From DATEJJ01 sp039649115 (lineage in GTDB: Bacteria; Actinomycetota; Actinomycetes; Mycobacteriales; Micromonosporaceae), in NCBI GenBank assembly GCA_039649115.1, contig JBBWZQ010000079.1, forward strand, positions 1 through 64,000: a stretch of 64,000 bases of DNA. Reading direction: 5' to 3'. Positions 34,901 to 44,477 of the stretch are shown one piece after another (position 1 is the first letter of the stretch; every line of letters starts with the position of its first letter). A program made the translations under genes and the position numbers. A model generated the notes under the pieces. That model was given only the letters and a program-made list of their open reading frames with translations. It did no database searches and was not told the DNA's origin.

Positions 34901-36484
34901 TCACGTCGCTCCGTCCACAAACGACCGCTCGCCCGATGCGACAATCCGATCACTCGCCGGCATCCGCGGCGAGTCGCCGATTCCGGGGACGCTCCCCCGA
35001 TCGGCGGCGAACATGTCGACCAAGCTCGCCTTCACGACCTTGCCCGCGCTGTTGCGCGGCAGGCGCTCGGCCAGCAGCACGCGGGCGGGAAGTTCGTGGC
35101 CGGCCAACCTGTCGCGCAGGAACCGGCGCAGCGGTGCGAGGCCGAGTTCAGCCGCCGCGGCACCCGGGCGCGGCACGACCACCGCGCCCACCACCGCGCC
35201 CAGGGTCGGGTGGCCCAAGCCGACCGCGGCCGCCTCGGCCACCGCGGGATGCTCGTGCAGCGCCGCCTCCACCTGTAGCGTCGACACCTTGAAGGCACCC
35301 GACTTGACGATGTCGGTGTCACGGTCCACCAGGTACAGGAAGCCGTCTGCGTCGAGACGGCCGAGGTCGCCCATGCGGACCCAGCCGGCCGCGAATGTGC
35401 CGTCGCCCCCACCATCCACATAGGACCGTGGGTACGGCGACCGCAACCAGACGTGGCCAACGGATCCCGGCGGCAGCGGTCGACGGGCCGCGTCGGCAAC
35501 CATGAGTTGGCCGTCGGCGGCGCGGCCGACCGCGTCCGGCCGGGCCGCGTCGAACACCATGCTGGTCTGTGCGGGAGCCGCCTCGGTGGATGTGTAGTAG
35601 TTGACCAGGACCGCATTGGGGAACGCGCGCGCCAGGCGCACGGCGACGGCCGGTGGCAGCGGCGCGGCCGTGGAACCGATCAGCCGGACCGCCGACAGGT
35701 CGTGGTGCGCCAGGGCGGGCGAGTTGAGCATCTCGACCGCCATCGCCGGCACGACGAAGACCGACCCGGCCTGACGCGTCTCGATCAGCCGCAGGAACCG
35801 CGCCGGGGTGAACTGGGGCAGCACCAGGCCCGCGGGGTGCGCGTCGATCGCGTTCAGCAGCATTGCCTGGCCTGCGTTGGTGCCGATGGGGAACGAGTGC
35901 AGGAACACGTTGGAGTGGCGTAGCCGGCGGCGGTTGGGGCGTTCGGCCGCGCCGTAGGTGAGGTTGGCGTGGCTGGCGCCGACGGCCTTCGGCGTCCCGG
36001 TGGTACCCGACGTGTACAGGATCTGCGCCAGGTCGTGCGGGCTGACCGGCACGCTGTCGACCGCCGGCCCGGCGACCGCTACCTCGTCGACCGTTGCCGA
36101 GAACCGGCACTCGACATCCGGCGGCGGCACCAGTCCGGTGCCGTGCAGCACGGCCGCCGACCGGCTGTGCGTCAGCACGTGCCGCAGTTGCGGTGCGGCC
36201 AGCCGGTCGGAGCACGGCACGGCCACCGCCCCGGCGCGCAGTACGCCGCAGTACGCGACCGCGTACTCGGTCCAGCCCCGCCCGTCGAACAGCAGCGCCA
36301 CCCGGTCACCCGGACGCACGCCCCGCTCCAGCAGGCCCGAGGTCACCGCCGTGGCGCGGTGATCCCACTCCGCGAAGGTGAGGCGTGCGCCGCCCACGGT
36401 CTCCAGCGCCGGTCGGTCCGGTTCCTGCCGGGCGCGGTCGGCCAGCAGGTCCGGCACGGTGCGCGGCGTGTACCGGTCAGGCAC
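34901..36484 (-). CDS. AMP-forming acyl ligase (class I adenylating enzyme)
   Basis: The 527-residue protein is a stand-alone fatty-acyl-type adenylate-forming enzyme: YTSGTTGTPKAVGASHANL (P-loop), YTSTEAAP region, WVRMGDLGRLDADGF, DIVKSGAFKVS and the C-terminal NSAGKVVKASL Lys. No carrier domain is fused. As first gene of the main operon it probably activates the acyl starter and loads a carrier, either the SS-type one two genes downstream or via CoA. GTG 36484 is the closest in-frame start to GGAGGG, though the spacing (11 nt) is long. It is divergent from the ABC exporter genes. The acyl substrate is unknown. Confidence 0.87.
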   Translation of the reverse strand: MPDRYTPRTVPDLLADRARQEPDRPALETVGGARLTFAEWDHRATAVTSGLLERGVRPGDRVALLFDGRGWTEYAVAYCGVLRAGAVAVPCSDRLAAPQLRHVLTHSRSAAVLHGTGLVPPPDVECRFSATVDEVAVAGPAVDSVPVSPHDLAQILYTSGTTGTPKAVGASHANLTYGAAERPNRRRLRHSNVFLHSFPIGTNAGQAMLLNAIDAHPAGLVLPQFTPARFLRLIETRQAGSVFVVPAMAVEMLNSPALAHHDLSAVRLIGSTAAPLPPAVAVRLARAFPNAVLVNYYTSTEAAPAQTSMVFDAARPDAVGRAADGQLMVADAARRPLPPGSVGHVWLRSPYPRSYVDGGGDGTFAAGWVRMGDLGRLDADGFLYLVDRDTDIVKSGAFKVSTLQVEAALHEHPAVAEAAAVGLGHPTLGAVVGAVVVPRPGAAAAELGLAPLRRFLRDRLAGHELPARVLLAERLPRNSAGKVVKASLVDMFAADRGSVPGIGDSPRMPASDRIVASGERSFVDGAT

Positions 36485-36654
36485 GTGGACACCCGCCCTC
36501 CTACCCACCCGCGAGTCAACCAGCGGCACCCCTCGCCGAGCCTGTCGCGGATTCGTGGGACGCCGGCCGGGCAAACCCCAATCATGGAGTTACATTCGTT
36601 GACGGTGCATCTGACCGGGCGACGCCTTCGGGCGGGAAAGGCGGTTTGGGCTCG
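36485..36654. promoter_or_regulatory. Divergent promoter region: main NRPS/PKS operon / ABC exporters
   Basis: These 170 bp separate the acyl ligase, first gene of the long minus-strand operon, from the ABC exporter pair on the plus strand. The promoter for roughly 19 kb of biosynthetic genes should be here. A TTGACG hexamer (about 36599-36604) could be a -35 for the plus strand, but no matching -10 is convincing. No StrR-type box was found. Confidence 0.45.
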
Positions 36655-38523
36655 ATGGCAAGCCAGGGCGCGGCGCCGGTACCGCGCATGAGGAGACGCC
36701 GCGGCCTCCTGTCCTTCATCCGCCTCGGATTCCAGACCAGCGCCACCCTGTCCGCCGCAACGGTGGCCGCGGTCGTCCTGGGTACCGGATCGGCCCTGCT
36801 CGGGGTATGGGCGGCGGGCGCCGCGGTCGGCCGGATCCCGGCCGCGGTCGCCGGTGGTCCCGGCTCACCCGCGGCCCACGCCGCGCTTGCCTGGACGGTG
36901 CTCTCGGCGTGCTGCTTCGTGTTCCAGCGCGCGGCCGGCGCGGCTGCGGGCGCGACGGGTACGGCGCTGGCCGCGCGGGTGGACGCGGCTCTGCAGCGGC
37001 AGCTGATGGACGCGGTCATGCGCCCATCCGGCATCGCACACCTCGAAGATCCGCGGACGCTCGACCTGATCAGCGTCGGCAGATCGACCTTCCGCGGCAG
37101 CGGGGTCCGCCCCGGCCGGGTGGCCACCGCGTCCGGCGGGCTGCTGGGCGGGTACCTGGCACTCGCCGGCTCATGCATCATCCTGGGCAGGTTCCAGCCG
37201 CTGCTGGGCCTGGCCCTCGCGGCAATGGGTGCCTGGGCCGCCTACGAGTACAAGCTGGCGTCCCGGACCGAGGCGGCACACCACTACGGCAACAGCGAGG
37301 GTGCGCGGCGCACGGAGTACCTCTACGAACTGGGTGTCAGCCCGCCGGCGGCGAAGGAGGTGCGGGTACTGGGACTGCCGGGCTTCCTGCGCAGCCGGTA
37401 CGGCGAGGTGTGGCGCCAGTCGATGACCGGCGTGCTCGCACCGGGCAGTCCCCGATCGGCGGTGGCAACCGCGCTGCTGGGCCTCGCGGCGCTCACCGGG
37501 GTGGTGCTGATCTGCCGGTCGGCGCTCGACGGCCGGATCGGCCTGGGCGCGGCCGCCGCGTACGTTCAGGTGGTCATGCTCGTGCCCCTCGCCGTGCAGC
37601 AGGCGTCCTGGACCGGCCTGCAGACCGAGCTGGGTCTGGCCTCGCTGAACCGGTACGGCGATGCGGTACGGGCCGTGGTCGAGCCGGCCCCGGCACCGGC
37701 CGCGGTGCCGGCCCGGCCGGCGGACGGCCTTCCCCGGTCGGCAATCCGGTTCGAGGGCGTCACGTTCACCTATCCGGGCGCCGCCACGCCCGCCCTGCGC
37801 GCGCTCGACCTGGAGATCCCCGCCGGGCAGTCGCTGGCGATCGTCGGCGTGAACGGCGCCGGGAAGTCGACGCTGATCAAGCTGCTGTGCCGGCTGTACG
37901 AGCCCACCGCGGGCCGCATCACGGTAGACGGCATCGACCTGCCCGCGATCGACCCGGCCGGGTGGCGTGCCCGCATCGCGACCGTCTTCCAGGACCCCAC
38001 CCGGTTCCCCGCGTCGGCCCGCACCAACGTGGAGTACGGCCGCCTGGACGCGCGCGGCGACGAGCCGGGGTTGTCCGCGGCGGCGCGGACCGCGACCGCG
38101 GCGGATCTCGTCGCCGGCCTGCCCCGGGGCTGGGACACGATCCTGTCCGCCGAATACGCCGACGGCGTGGACCTGTCCGGCGGCGAATGGCAGAAGCTGG
38201 CGCTGGCCCGGGCGTTCTTCGCGGTCGACCACGGCGCCGGCGTACTGATCCTCGACGAACCGGCCGCGCACCTGGACGCCCGGGCCGAAGCCCATCTGTA
38301 CGAACGGTTCCTCGCGCTCACCCACGGTCTGACCACGGTCGTCATCTCCCATCGCTTCTCGACCGTGCGGCAGGCATCGTCGATCGTGGTGATGGACGGC
38401 GGCGGCATCGTCGAACAGGGCACCCACGACGAGTTGACCGCCCGCGGCGGCGAGTACGCGACGATGTTCAGGCTCCAGGCCGCCCGGTTCGCCGGTCACC
38501 TGGCACAGGAAGGTGTCGAATGA
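36655..38523 (+). CDS. ABC exporter half-transporter 1
   Basis: The 622-residue protein has an N-terminal membrane domain (several hydrophobic helices within about 20-330) and a C-terminal ATPase (about 355-600): Walker A GVNGAGKSTL, signature LSGGEWQKLALAR, Walker B GVLILDEPAAHLDA, and a switch His in VISHRFS. It is followed with ATGA overlap by a second half-transporter, so the two probably form a heterodimeric exporter for the product, giving export or self-protection. ATG 36655 is taken; ATG 36688 is also possible because the N-terminus is poorly conserved. Confidence 0.88.
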   Translation: MASQGAAPVPRMRRRRGLLSFIRLGFQTSATLSAATVAAVVLGTGSALLGVWAAGAAVGRIPAAVAGGPGSPAAHAALAWTVLSACCFVFQRAAGAAAGATGTALAARVDAALQRQLMDAVMRPSGIAHLEDPRTLDLISVGRSTFRGSGVRPGRVATASGGLLGGYLALAGSCIILGRFQPLLGLALAAMGAWAAYEYKLASRTEAAHHYGNSEGARRTEYLYELGVSPPAAKEVRVLGLPGFLRSRYGEVWRQSMTGVLAPGSPRSAVATALLGLAALTGVVLICRSALDGRIGLGAAAAYVQVVMLVPLAVQQASWTGLQTELGLASLNRYGDAVRAVVEPAPAPAAVPARPADGLPRSAIRFEGVTFTYPGAATPALRALDLEIPAGQSLAIVGVNGAGKSTLIKLLCRLYEPTAGRITVDGIDLPAIDPAGWRARIATVFQDPTRFPASARTNVEYGRLDARGDEPGLSAAARTATAADLVAGLPRGWDTILSAEYADGVDLSGGEWQKLALARAFFAVDHGAGVLILDEPAAHLDARAEAHLYERFLALTHGLTTVVISHRFSTVRQASSIVVMDGGGIVEQGTHDELTARGGEYATMFRLQAARFAGHLAQEGVE

Positions 38524-40295
38524 GGAGTTGGCTGCGCACCGGGCGCCTGCTGGCCAGCCTCGGTTGGGAGATCGGGCCGCCACTGCTCCTGACGTACGTC
38601 GGCGTCAACGTGATCGCGTTCCTGTCGCCACTGCTGCTCGCGCTCGGCCTGCGCCCGCTGGTGAACGGCGTCCAGAGCCGGTCAGGCACGTCGGTCCTGG
38701 TCGGCGCCGTCCTCATCGGTACCGCCCTGCTGCTGACAATCTCGGCACCGGTCGCGTACCGGTGGGCCACCGTCCGGATGCGCGAGCGGTCGGTGATGGT
38801 CGTGCAGCGGCGGCTGCTGACGCTCGCGTCCACCGCGCCGCATATCGAGCACTTCGAGCGCCCCGACTTCCGCGACCGCCTGCAGTTGCTGAAGGACAGC
38901 TCCAGCGACCTGGTCGCCGGCATGTCCGTGGTCTTCATCGGACCGGTCGTCGTCGCGCAGATCGCCACGACCGGCACGCTGTTGGCCAGGCTGGCCCCGG
39001 TGCTGCTGCTCGTACCCCTCATCGCGATACCCGCCACGCTGCTCAGCCAGACCGGCGAGCGGGTCCGGCGCGCCGCCGACCTGCGCGCGGCCGAGGCGAA
39101 CCGGACCGCGCAGGACCTTTTCGGGTTGGCGTCCAGCGCCGCACCGGGCAAGGACATCCGCATGTACGGGCTGCGCGAGCAGCTGGTCGATGACCACCGG
39201 CGCGCCAGCCACCGCACCCACCGCATCACGGAAGGAGCGCTGCTGCGGTCCGTCGCCATCGACGCCGGTACCTGGCTACTGTTCGGCGCCGCGTATGCCG
39301 GCGCCGCCCTGCTGGTGCTGTGGCAGGCGACCAGGCGGAACGGGACGGCCGGCGATGTGGCGCTCACCCTCGGGCTCGCAACCGCGATGGTCGCCGGCGC
39401 CGGCCGGTTGACCGACCTGGGCGGCTCGGTACTTCGCGTACAGACCGCGTCGCAGCACTACCACTGGCTCAGCGATCAGGCGGCGCCCCGGCCAGCCGGT
39501 TCCGTGGTGGCCGCGCCGCAGCGGCTCACCCGCGGGATCACCCTCGACGACGTCACCTTCCGCTACGGCGCCACCGACAGCCCGGCGCTGTCCGGTGTCT
39601 CGCTGCGACTGGCAGCGGGCTCGGTCGTCGCGGTCGTCGGGGAGAACGGGGCGGGGAAGACGACGCTGGTCAAGTTGCTCTGCGGCATGTACCGCCCGTC
39701 CTCGGGACGTATCCTGCTCGACGACACCGATCTGTCCACTGCGGATCTGGTGGGATACCGGAAGCGGATCACGGCGGGCTTCCAGGACTTCATGCGCTTC
39801 GAGTTCCCGCTGCGCGAGTCGGTCGGCATGGGCGACCTCCCCCACCTGACCGACGAGGACCGGGTGCGGCAGGCGTTGAAGCGCGCCAACGCCACGTTCG
39901 TGGACCGGCTCCCGCGCGGCCTGGAAACGCAGCTCGGCCAGGCTTGGCCCGGCGGCGTCGAGCTGTCCGGTGGGGAGTGGCAGAAGGTCGCCCTGGCGCG
40001 GTCCATGATGCGGGATCGGCCCCTGCTCAGCATTCTCGACGAGCCAACCGCGGCGCTGGACCCGCAGACCGAACACATGCTGTTCGAGGAGGTGGCCGCG
40101 GCCGCCCGGGCGGGCGTCGAGGACGGCCGCATCACCCTGGTCATCTCGCACCGGTTCTCCACCGTACGGATGGCCGACTTCATCGTCGTCCTGCAACACG
40201 GAGCGGTACTGGAAGCGGGTACGCACGACGAGCTGATGGCAGCCGGCGGCCTCTACGCCGAGCTGTACGACCTGCAGGCCAAGGCGTACCGCTGA
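38520..40295 (+). CDS. ABC exporter half-transporter 2
   Basis: The 591-residue protein has an N-terminal membrane domain (about 20-310) and a C-terminal ATPase (about 340-580) with Walker A GENGAGKTTL, signature LSGGEWQKVALAR, Walker B LLSILDEPTAALDP and VISHRFS. ATG 38520 overlaps the stop of the first half-transporter (ATGA), implying coupled translation and a heterodimer. It converges with the kinase gene, whose stop is 7 bp away, leaving no room for a conventional terminator between them. Confidence 0.9.
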   Translation: MRSWLRTGRLLASLGWEIGPPLLLTYVGVNVIAFLSPLLLALGLRPLVNGVQSRSGTSVLVGAVLIGTALLLTISAPVAYRWATVRMRERSVMVVQRRLLTLASTAPHIEHFERPDFRDRLQLLKDSSSDLVAGMSVVFIGPVVVAQIATTGTLLARLAPVLLLVPLIAIPATLLSQTGERVRRAADLRAAEANRTAQDLFGLASSAAPGKDIRMYGLREQLVDDHRRASHRTHRITEGALLRSVAIDAGTWLLFGAAYAGAALLVLWQATRRNGTAGDVALTLGLATAMVAGAGRLTDLGGSVLRVQTASQHYHWLSDQAAPRPAGSVVAAPQRLTRGITLDDVTFRYGATDSPALSGVSLRLAAGSVVAVVGENGAGKTTLVKLLCGMYRPSSGRILLDDTDLSTADLVGYRKRITAGFQDFMRFEFPLRESVGMGDLPHLTDEDRVRQALKRANATFVDRLPRGLETQLGQAWPGGVELSGGEWQKVALARSMMRDRPLLSILDEPTAALDPQTEHMLFEEVAAAARAGVEDGRITLVISHRFSTVRMADFIVVLQHGAVLEAGTHDELMAAGGLYAELYDLQAKAYR

Positions 40296-40302
40296 CCGAG
40301 CG

Positions 40303-40956
40303 TCAGGAGCGTCCCGCCGGCACGCCCCGGCCGGACACGGCCGCCACCGCGGTGAGCACCGTGTCGACGCACCGCTCGACCGGGTGCTCCGAGTTCACCG
40401 CGACGACTTCGCCCCGGCTCGGCGCGAGGGTGCGGTACAGGGCGGCCATTTCCGCCTGGTAGCGCACGAAGTCGTCGGCCACGCTCGCCGACCGCCGGTA
40501 GTCGCGGCCGCTGTGGTAGCCGCCGAGATGCTTCCCCAGCGCCTCGCGCCGGCGCAGCGTGACTTCCGGCGCGCACTCGACCAGCACGGTCAGCGACTCC
40601 CGGGGGGCGAAGTCGAAGACCCGGTGGACCAACGCCGGATCAGCACCCCGGATCACGGAGCGGGCGATGGCCGAGAGCACATACCGGTCGGCCAGGACGG
40701 TGCCGCCCGTGTCGAGCTGCGCCTGGATGACCTGCTCGCAGCGGTGTGCCAGGTCGGCCGCCTCGACGAACAGCAGGGAGTGCGCACCGAGCCGGCCATC
40801 CCGCTTCCACACCGGGATGAGATCGCCGACGATCTCCGAGGAGTTCCACTCGGTCACCACGACGGGCGCCCCGGACTCCAGCCGGAGCCGGTCGAGGACC
40901 GTGCGGATGAGGGTGGACTTGCCGGCGGAGTACACGCCGTCGAAGACAATCAACAT
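40303..40956 (-). CDS. Thymidylate-kinase-like P-loop kinase
   Basis: The 217-residue protein has Walker A GVYSAGKST (residues 7-15), a DR motif in LADRYVLSAIARS, and a lid-like segment rich in Arg (RRREALGKHLGGYHSGRDYRR). It is the size of thymidylate kinases, but as the last gene of the sugar/oxygenase operon it is unlikely to be the housekeeping enzyme. Phosphorylation of a sugar, of a nucleotide-linked precursor, or of the product for self-protection are options. ATG 40956 lies 7 bp after the methyltransferase stop. The true substrate is unknown. Confidence 0.72.
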   Translation of the reverse strand: MLIVFDGVYSAGKSTLIRTVLDRLRLESGAPVVVTEWNSSEIVGDLIPVWKRDGRLGAHSLLFVEAADLAHRCEQVIQAQLDTGGTVLADRYVLSAIARSVIRGADPALVHRVFDFAPRESLTVLVECAPEVTLRRREALGKHLGGYHSGRDYRRSASVADDFVRYQAEMAALYRTLAPSRGEVVAVNSEHPVERCVDTVLTAVAAVSGRGVPAGRS

Positions 40957-40963
40957 GGATCCG

Positions 40964-42295
40964 TCATGCCCCCTCGTGCGCGGAGAACGCGACCCGGCCG
41001 TTCGGTACCCGACCCCGCCAGGTGACCGGCTGCACCGCGAAGTCGACGATCTTCAGGAAGGTACCGCCGCGCCTGAGGTAGTCCTCGTTCCGCGCGACGA
41101 TGACGTCGGCGTAGTTCCAGGCGAGGATCACGCACTGGTCGGGCTGGTCCGTGAGCAGGTGCGCGGGCGGCACGATGGGAATGGTCGTGCCCGGCAGCGC
41201 CCGGCCGACCTTGTACGGGGTGGTGTCGCAGATGTACTGCAACGGCGCGTCGGTCGCGCTGATCATGACCGATGCCTTGGCTGGAGCGCTGAAGCCGGCC
41301 AGACGCAGCCCGGCGGCCGCGGTCGCGGCCAGCCGTTCGCGGATCTCGGCGAGGAACCGCGTGGTCAGGTCCGCGAAGGCGGTGTAGAAGCCGGGCTCGT
41401 TGACGCCCGCGCGCTGTTCCGCCCCGAGGTACCGGGCCACCGACGAGCCGGGCGGGCGGTTGCCGGCGCGTACGAGCAGCCGCAGGCTGCCGCCCTGCGC
41501 GTCGGTCGGCTCCACGTGCTCGATGCTCAGGCCGGCCGTGGTGAACAGCCGGTGCAACGCCGTCACCGTGTAGTAGAAGACGTGCTCGTGGTAGATGGTG
41601 TCGAACAGGCCACGGCGCAACAGGTCGAGCAGGTACGGCACCTCGACCACGAGGACCCCGTCGCCGCCGTCGAGCAGCACCCGGAAGGCCGACATGACAT
41701 CGCGGATGTCCGGCATGTGCGCGAGGACGTTGCTCGCGTGTACGACCGCGCTCGGACCGTGCTGCGACCGGACCAGCTCGGCAACGGCGGTCGAGAGGAA
41801 CTCCTCCAGCACCGGTACCCCACCGGCACGCGCCTGCGCGGCAACGTTGCGGGCCGGCTCGATCCCCAACACCCGGTGGCCTCTGGCCGCGTAAACCTTC
41901 AGCAGGTGGCCGTCGTTGGCACCCACATCGACGATCAGCCCGTCCCGCGCCGGAGCCAGCCGCCGCTGGACGAAGTCGGCGAGTTCCTGGCCGTGCCGGA
42001 TCACCGGAGCCGACGCGGACGAGAAGTACGCGTACTGCCGGAACAGCCGTTCGGGCGGTACGCCCCTGGCCAACTGGGCCAGGCAGCAGTGCGAACAGTG
42101 CATGACATGCAGCGGGAACCGCGGTGACGGCGCCGCCTCGATCGGCACGAACTCGTTGGCCAGCGCCACCGGCCCCAGGCAGACGACTGACGACATGCCG
42201 GCGTTCCCGCAGGCCCGGCACCGGGCCGCCGCCACGTCGTCATGGCAGGTTCGGCAGGCGGACGTCGCCGCGGCCGCGAGGCGTCCGGTGATCAT
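40964..42295 (-). CDS. Zinc-binding C-methyltransferase (deoxysugar type)
   Basis: The 443-residue protein has an N-terminal zinc-finger region (CRTC, CRAC, then CSHCC), a SAM domain (LIVDVGANDGHLL; YHEHVFYYTVTAL in the middle) and a C-terminal domain ending FLKIVDF. This is the layout of NDP-sugar C-methyltransferases such as those for 3-C-methylated deoxysugars. Its ATG 42295 overlaps the stop of the glycosyltransferase (ATGA), so sugar methylation and transfer are probably linked. The substrate is likely the 4-keto sugar made by the PseB-like dehydratase in the same operon. Position of methylation is not predictable here. Confidence 0.87.
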   Translation of the reverse strand: MITGRLAAAATSACRTCHDDVAAARCRACGNAGMSSVVCLGPVALANEFVPIEAAPSPRFPLHVMHCSHCCLAQLARGVPPERLFRQYAYFSSASAPVIRHGQELADFVQRRLAPARDGLIVDVGANDGHLLKVYAARGHRVLGIEPARNVAAQARAGGVPVLEEFLSTAVAELVRSQHGPSAVVHASNVLAHMPDIRDVMSAFRVLLDGGDGVLVVEVPYLLDLLRRGLFDTIYHEHVFYYTVTALHRLFTTAGLSIEHVEPTDAQGGSLRLLVRAGNRPPGSSVARYLGAEQRAGVNEPGFYTAFADLTTRFLAEIRERLAATAAAGLRLAGFSAPAKASVMISATDAPLQYICDTTPYKVGRALPGTTIPIVPPAHLLTDQPDQCVILAWNYADVIVARNEDYLRRGGTFLKIVDFAVQPVTWRGRVPNGRVAFSAHEGA

Positions 42296-43503
42296 TGGGT
42301 CACCGCCGTCGCACCGGCCGAGACGAGCGCCGCGACCGCGCCCATGGCGTCCTCCGGCGGCGGCATGGCCCGCCAGGCGGAGCGGACGGCCGCGGTGGCC
42401 TGGCCGACATCCCGGTCCGCCAGCAGGGCCGCCACCGTGTCGGCCACCCGCGCCGGACTCACCTCATCGGGCAGCAGCACGGTGCCCAGCCCGACCGCCT
42501 CGATCCAGCGGGCGTTGCGGTACTGCTCGGCCGCCTGCGGAATCACCAGCGACGGGACGCCCCACTCGATCGCCGCCCGGGTCGTGTTGGCGCCGCCGTG
42601 ATGTACCAGGACCGCGGTGTGCGCGAGTTCCGCGTCGAGCGGCACGTAGTCGACGACCCGTACGTTCTCGGTCACGGACACCTCCGGGCGCTCGGTCGCC
42701 GGCCCGGCGCGCAGCCAGTCGAACCAGCCTCGCGGACCGACCGTCACCACCGCCCGCCAGCCGCGTTCGCCGAGCGCGGCCGCGCAGTCGACAAAGCCAT
42801 CGATGGCCGCGTTGGAGACCGTGCCGAAGGTGAACAGCACACGCGGTGGGCTCTCGCCCGCACGATCGGCCACCGGCACCGCGGCCGGGTCGGGGCGGCC
42901 GGCGCCGTGGTACGCGTGCAGCCGCATCGGGATGACCGGCGCGAGCGCCCGACCGGCCTCGGTCTGCACCAGCGGCGGGCACGGGTCCAGGTACGGCTGG
43001 AGGACGTCCCCGAGGCCGAACGAGGAGCCGAGGCGGCGCCGGTACAGCGGCTCGGCGCGCTCCCACACGGCGCCGAGCGAGTCGGGGTGGAACGGTCCGA
43101 TCGCGTGGTACAGGTGCGGGATGCCGTACTCCGCCGCGACCAGCGGTCCGGCGAACTCCAGGGCCTCATGCACCAGCAGGTCCGGCCGGAAGCTCGCCAC
43201 GACCGCCGCGAGCTGCTCCACCCGCAGCCGCGGCGCGATGTCGCCGAAGATGCGCGCACCGTTGCGCCAGTCCCGGATGTCAGCTGACACCTCGTCCGGG
43301 TGCGAGCGGATCATCTCGGTACGCAGGCGCAGCCGCCCGGGGCCGGAGGGCAGCAGCGGGAACCCGAGGGCCTCGCACACCCCACCCATCTCCGGCGCGG
43401 TGCTGAAGGCCACCTCGTGCCCGAGGCTCCGCAGCGCCGCGGCGAACGGCACCATGGTGTGCAGGTGCGACTGGCCGGATACCGCAGTCAGCAGTACTCG
43501 CAA
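42292..43503 (-). CDS. Macrolide-type glycosyltransferase (GT1/MGT)
   Basis: The 403-residue GT-B enzyme starts MRVLLTAVSGQSHLHTMVP, typical of the MGT/erythromycin-GT group, and has the donor-binding region VLVHHGGANTTRAAIEWGVP followed by QAAEQYRNA. It should transfer a nucleotide-activated (deoxy/amino) sugar to the product. A TTG start at 43503 is chosen: GGAGG is 8 nt upstream and the N-terminal beta-strand begins right there. It lies between a PhyH oxygenase and the sugar C-methyltransferase, supporting a tailoring role. Confidence 0.9.
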   Translation of the reverse strand: MRVLLTAVSGQSHLHTMVPFAAALRSLGHEVAFSTAPEMGGVCEALGFPLLPSGPGRLRLRTEMIRSHPDEVSADIRDWRNGARIFGDIAPRLRVEQLAAVVASFRPDLLVHEALEFAGPLVAAEYGIPHLYHAIGPFHPDSLGAVWERAEPLYRRRLGSSFGLGDVLQPYLDPCPPLVQTEAGRALAPVIPMRLHAYHGAGRPDPAAVPVADRAGESPPRVLFTFGTVSNAAIDGFVDCAAALGERGWRAVVTVGPRGWFDWLRAGPATERPEVSVTENVRVVDYVPLDAELAHTAVLVHHGGANTTRAAIEWGVPSLVIPQAAEQYRNARWIEAVGLGTVLLPDEVSPARVADTVAALLADRDVGQATAAVRSAWRAMPPPEDAMGAVAALVSAGATAVTQ

Positions 43504-43519
43504 CGGATACACCTCCGGC

Positions 43520-44455
43520 TCAGCCGCCCGGACCGGCCGCGACGGGGACGTCCAGGCGGGCGGGCGCGTCCCCGTCCAGATCCAACTCGCCGACCGCGTG
43601 CGCCGGCCGGTCCACGAAGCTCTCCTCGGCGCAGACCCCCTCGACGCTGCCGAGCGTCTTCCACACCTGGTAGCCGAGGCGGGCCTTGACGTCAGCGGGC
43701 AGGTTCGCGACCACCTCCGGCCGGAGCGAGAGGAAGAAGTTCTCCTGCTGCCGCAGGAACGGCCGGCAGAAGTAGGTGAGCACGCCGAGCCGCTGCTCCG
43801 CGGTCGAGTTGAACCCCGTTCCGTGTACGATCCGGCCGTCGAACACGAGGGCGCTGCCGGCGGGCCCGCACGCCGGGATGCCACCCTTGCGGATCAGGCG
43901 GGCGCGCGCCAGGGTCTCGGCCGGGTCGGCCGGCGACCGCTCCAGGTGGCTGCCCGGTACGACGGTCGTGGCGCCGTTGTCCGCCGTGAAGTCGTCCGGC
44001 ATCCACATCACGCTCGCGGTCATCGCGTACGGCGGCCAGGGGCGCGGCACGTACCCCTGGTCGGAGTGGATCGGCAGCGGGTCGTCCCCGGGCGAGACGA
44101 AGTTCGCCTGGATCGCGGACAGCAGGAAGCCCTCGTCGAGGACCTGGGCGACGAGTGTGTTGACGTCGGGGTGGGTCAGCAGCCGCTGGAACACCTGGCC
44201 CTTGTTCAGCAGGTTCCACACCCGGCGGTTGCTTTTCTCGGCCCGGCCGGCACCGCCCATGTACTTCCCGCCGGGCTTGGCCTCGGACTCGCCCACGCCC
44301 AGCGCGCGCTCGCCCGCGGCCTGCTTCCCGATCCGGGCGCGCAACTCGTCGCGTACGCCGGCCGGCAGCGCACCGGCCAGGATGCAGTAGCCGGCCCGGC
44401 TGAGGTCCTGCCCGGCCTGCGCGAGGTCGGCGGTGGGCACCGGTAGCTCGATCAT
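43520..44455 (-). CDS. PhyH-type Fe(II)/2-oxoglutarate dioxygenase 1
   Basis: The 311-residue protein belongs to the phytanoyl-CoA dioxygenase family. Iron ligands are visible as His-x-Asp in PLPIHSDQGYV and His in GRIVHGTGFN, with Arg in EQRLGVLTYF for 2-oxoglutarate. Such enzymes hydroxylate, desaturate, cyclise or halogenate; in natural products they often act on carrier-bound amino acids or sugars. It is one of three PhyH members in this operon, each flanked by sugar or transfer enzymes. ATG 44455 is the start. The substrate is unknown. Confidence 0.85.
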   Translation of the reverse strand: MIELPVPTADLAQAGQDLSRAGYCILAGALPAGVRDELRARIGKQAAGERALGVGESEAKPGGKYMGGAGRAEKSNRRVWNLLNKGQVFQRLLTHPDVNTLVAQVLDEGFLLSAIQANFVSPGDDPLPIHSDQGYVPRPWPPYAMTASVMWMPDDFTADNGATTVVPGSHLERSPADPAETLARARLIRKGGIPACGPAGSALVFDGRIVHGTGFNSTAEQRLGVLTYFCRPFLRQQENFFLSLRPEVVANLPADVKARLGYQVWKTLGSVEGVCAEESFVDRPAHAVGELDLDGDAPARLDVPVAAGPGG

Positions 44456-44477
44456 GGCAAACCTCCGGACGTGTCGT

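Noticed and set aside
40303..40956. Housekeeping thymidylate kinase
   Set aside because: It lies at the end of a tailoring operon with 7-bp spacing; the context argues for a pathway-specific kinase, though the family call stands.
43520..44455. Halogenase reading of the PhyH proteins (SyrB2-like)
   Set aside because: All three keep the His-x-Asp iron pair; the halogenases have Ala or Gly in place of the Asp.
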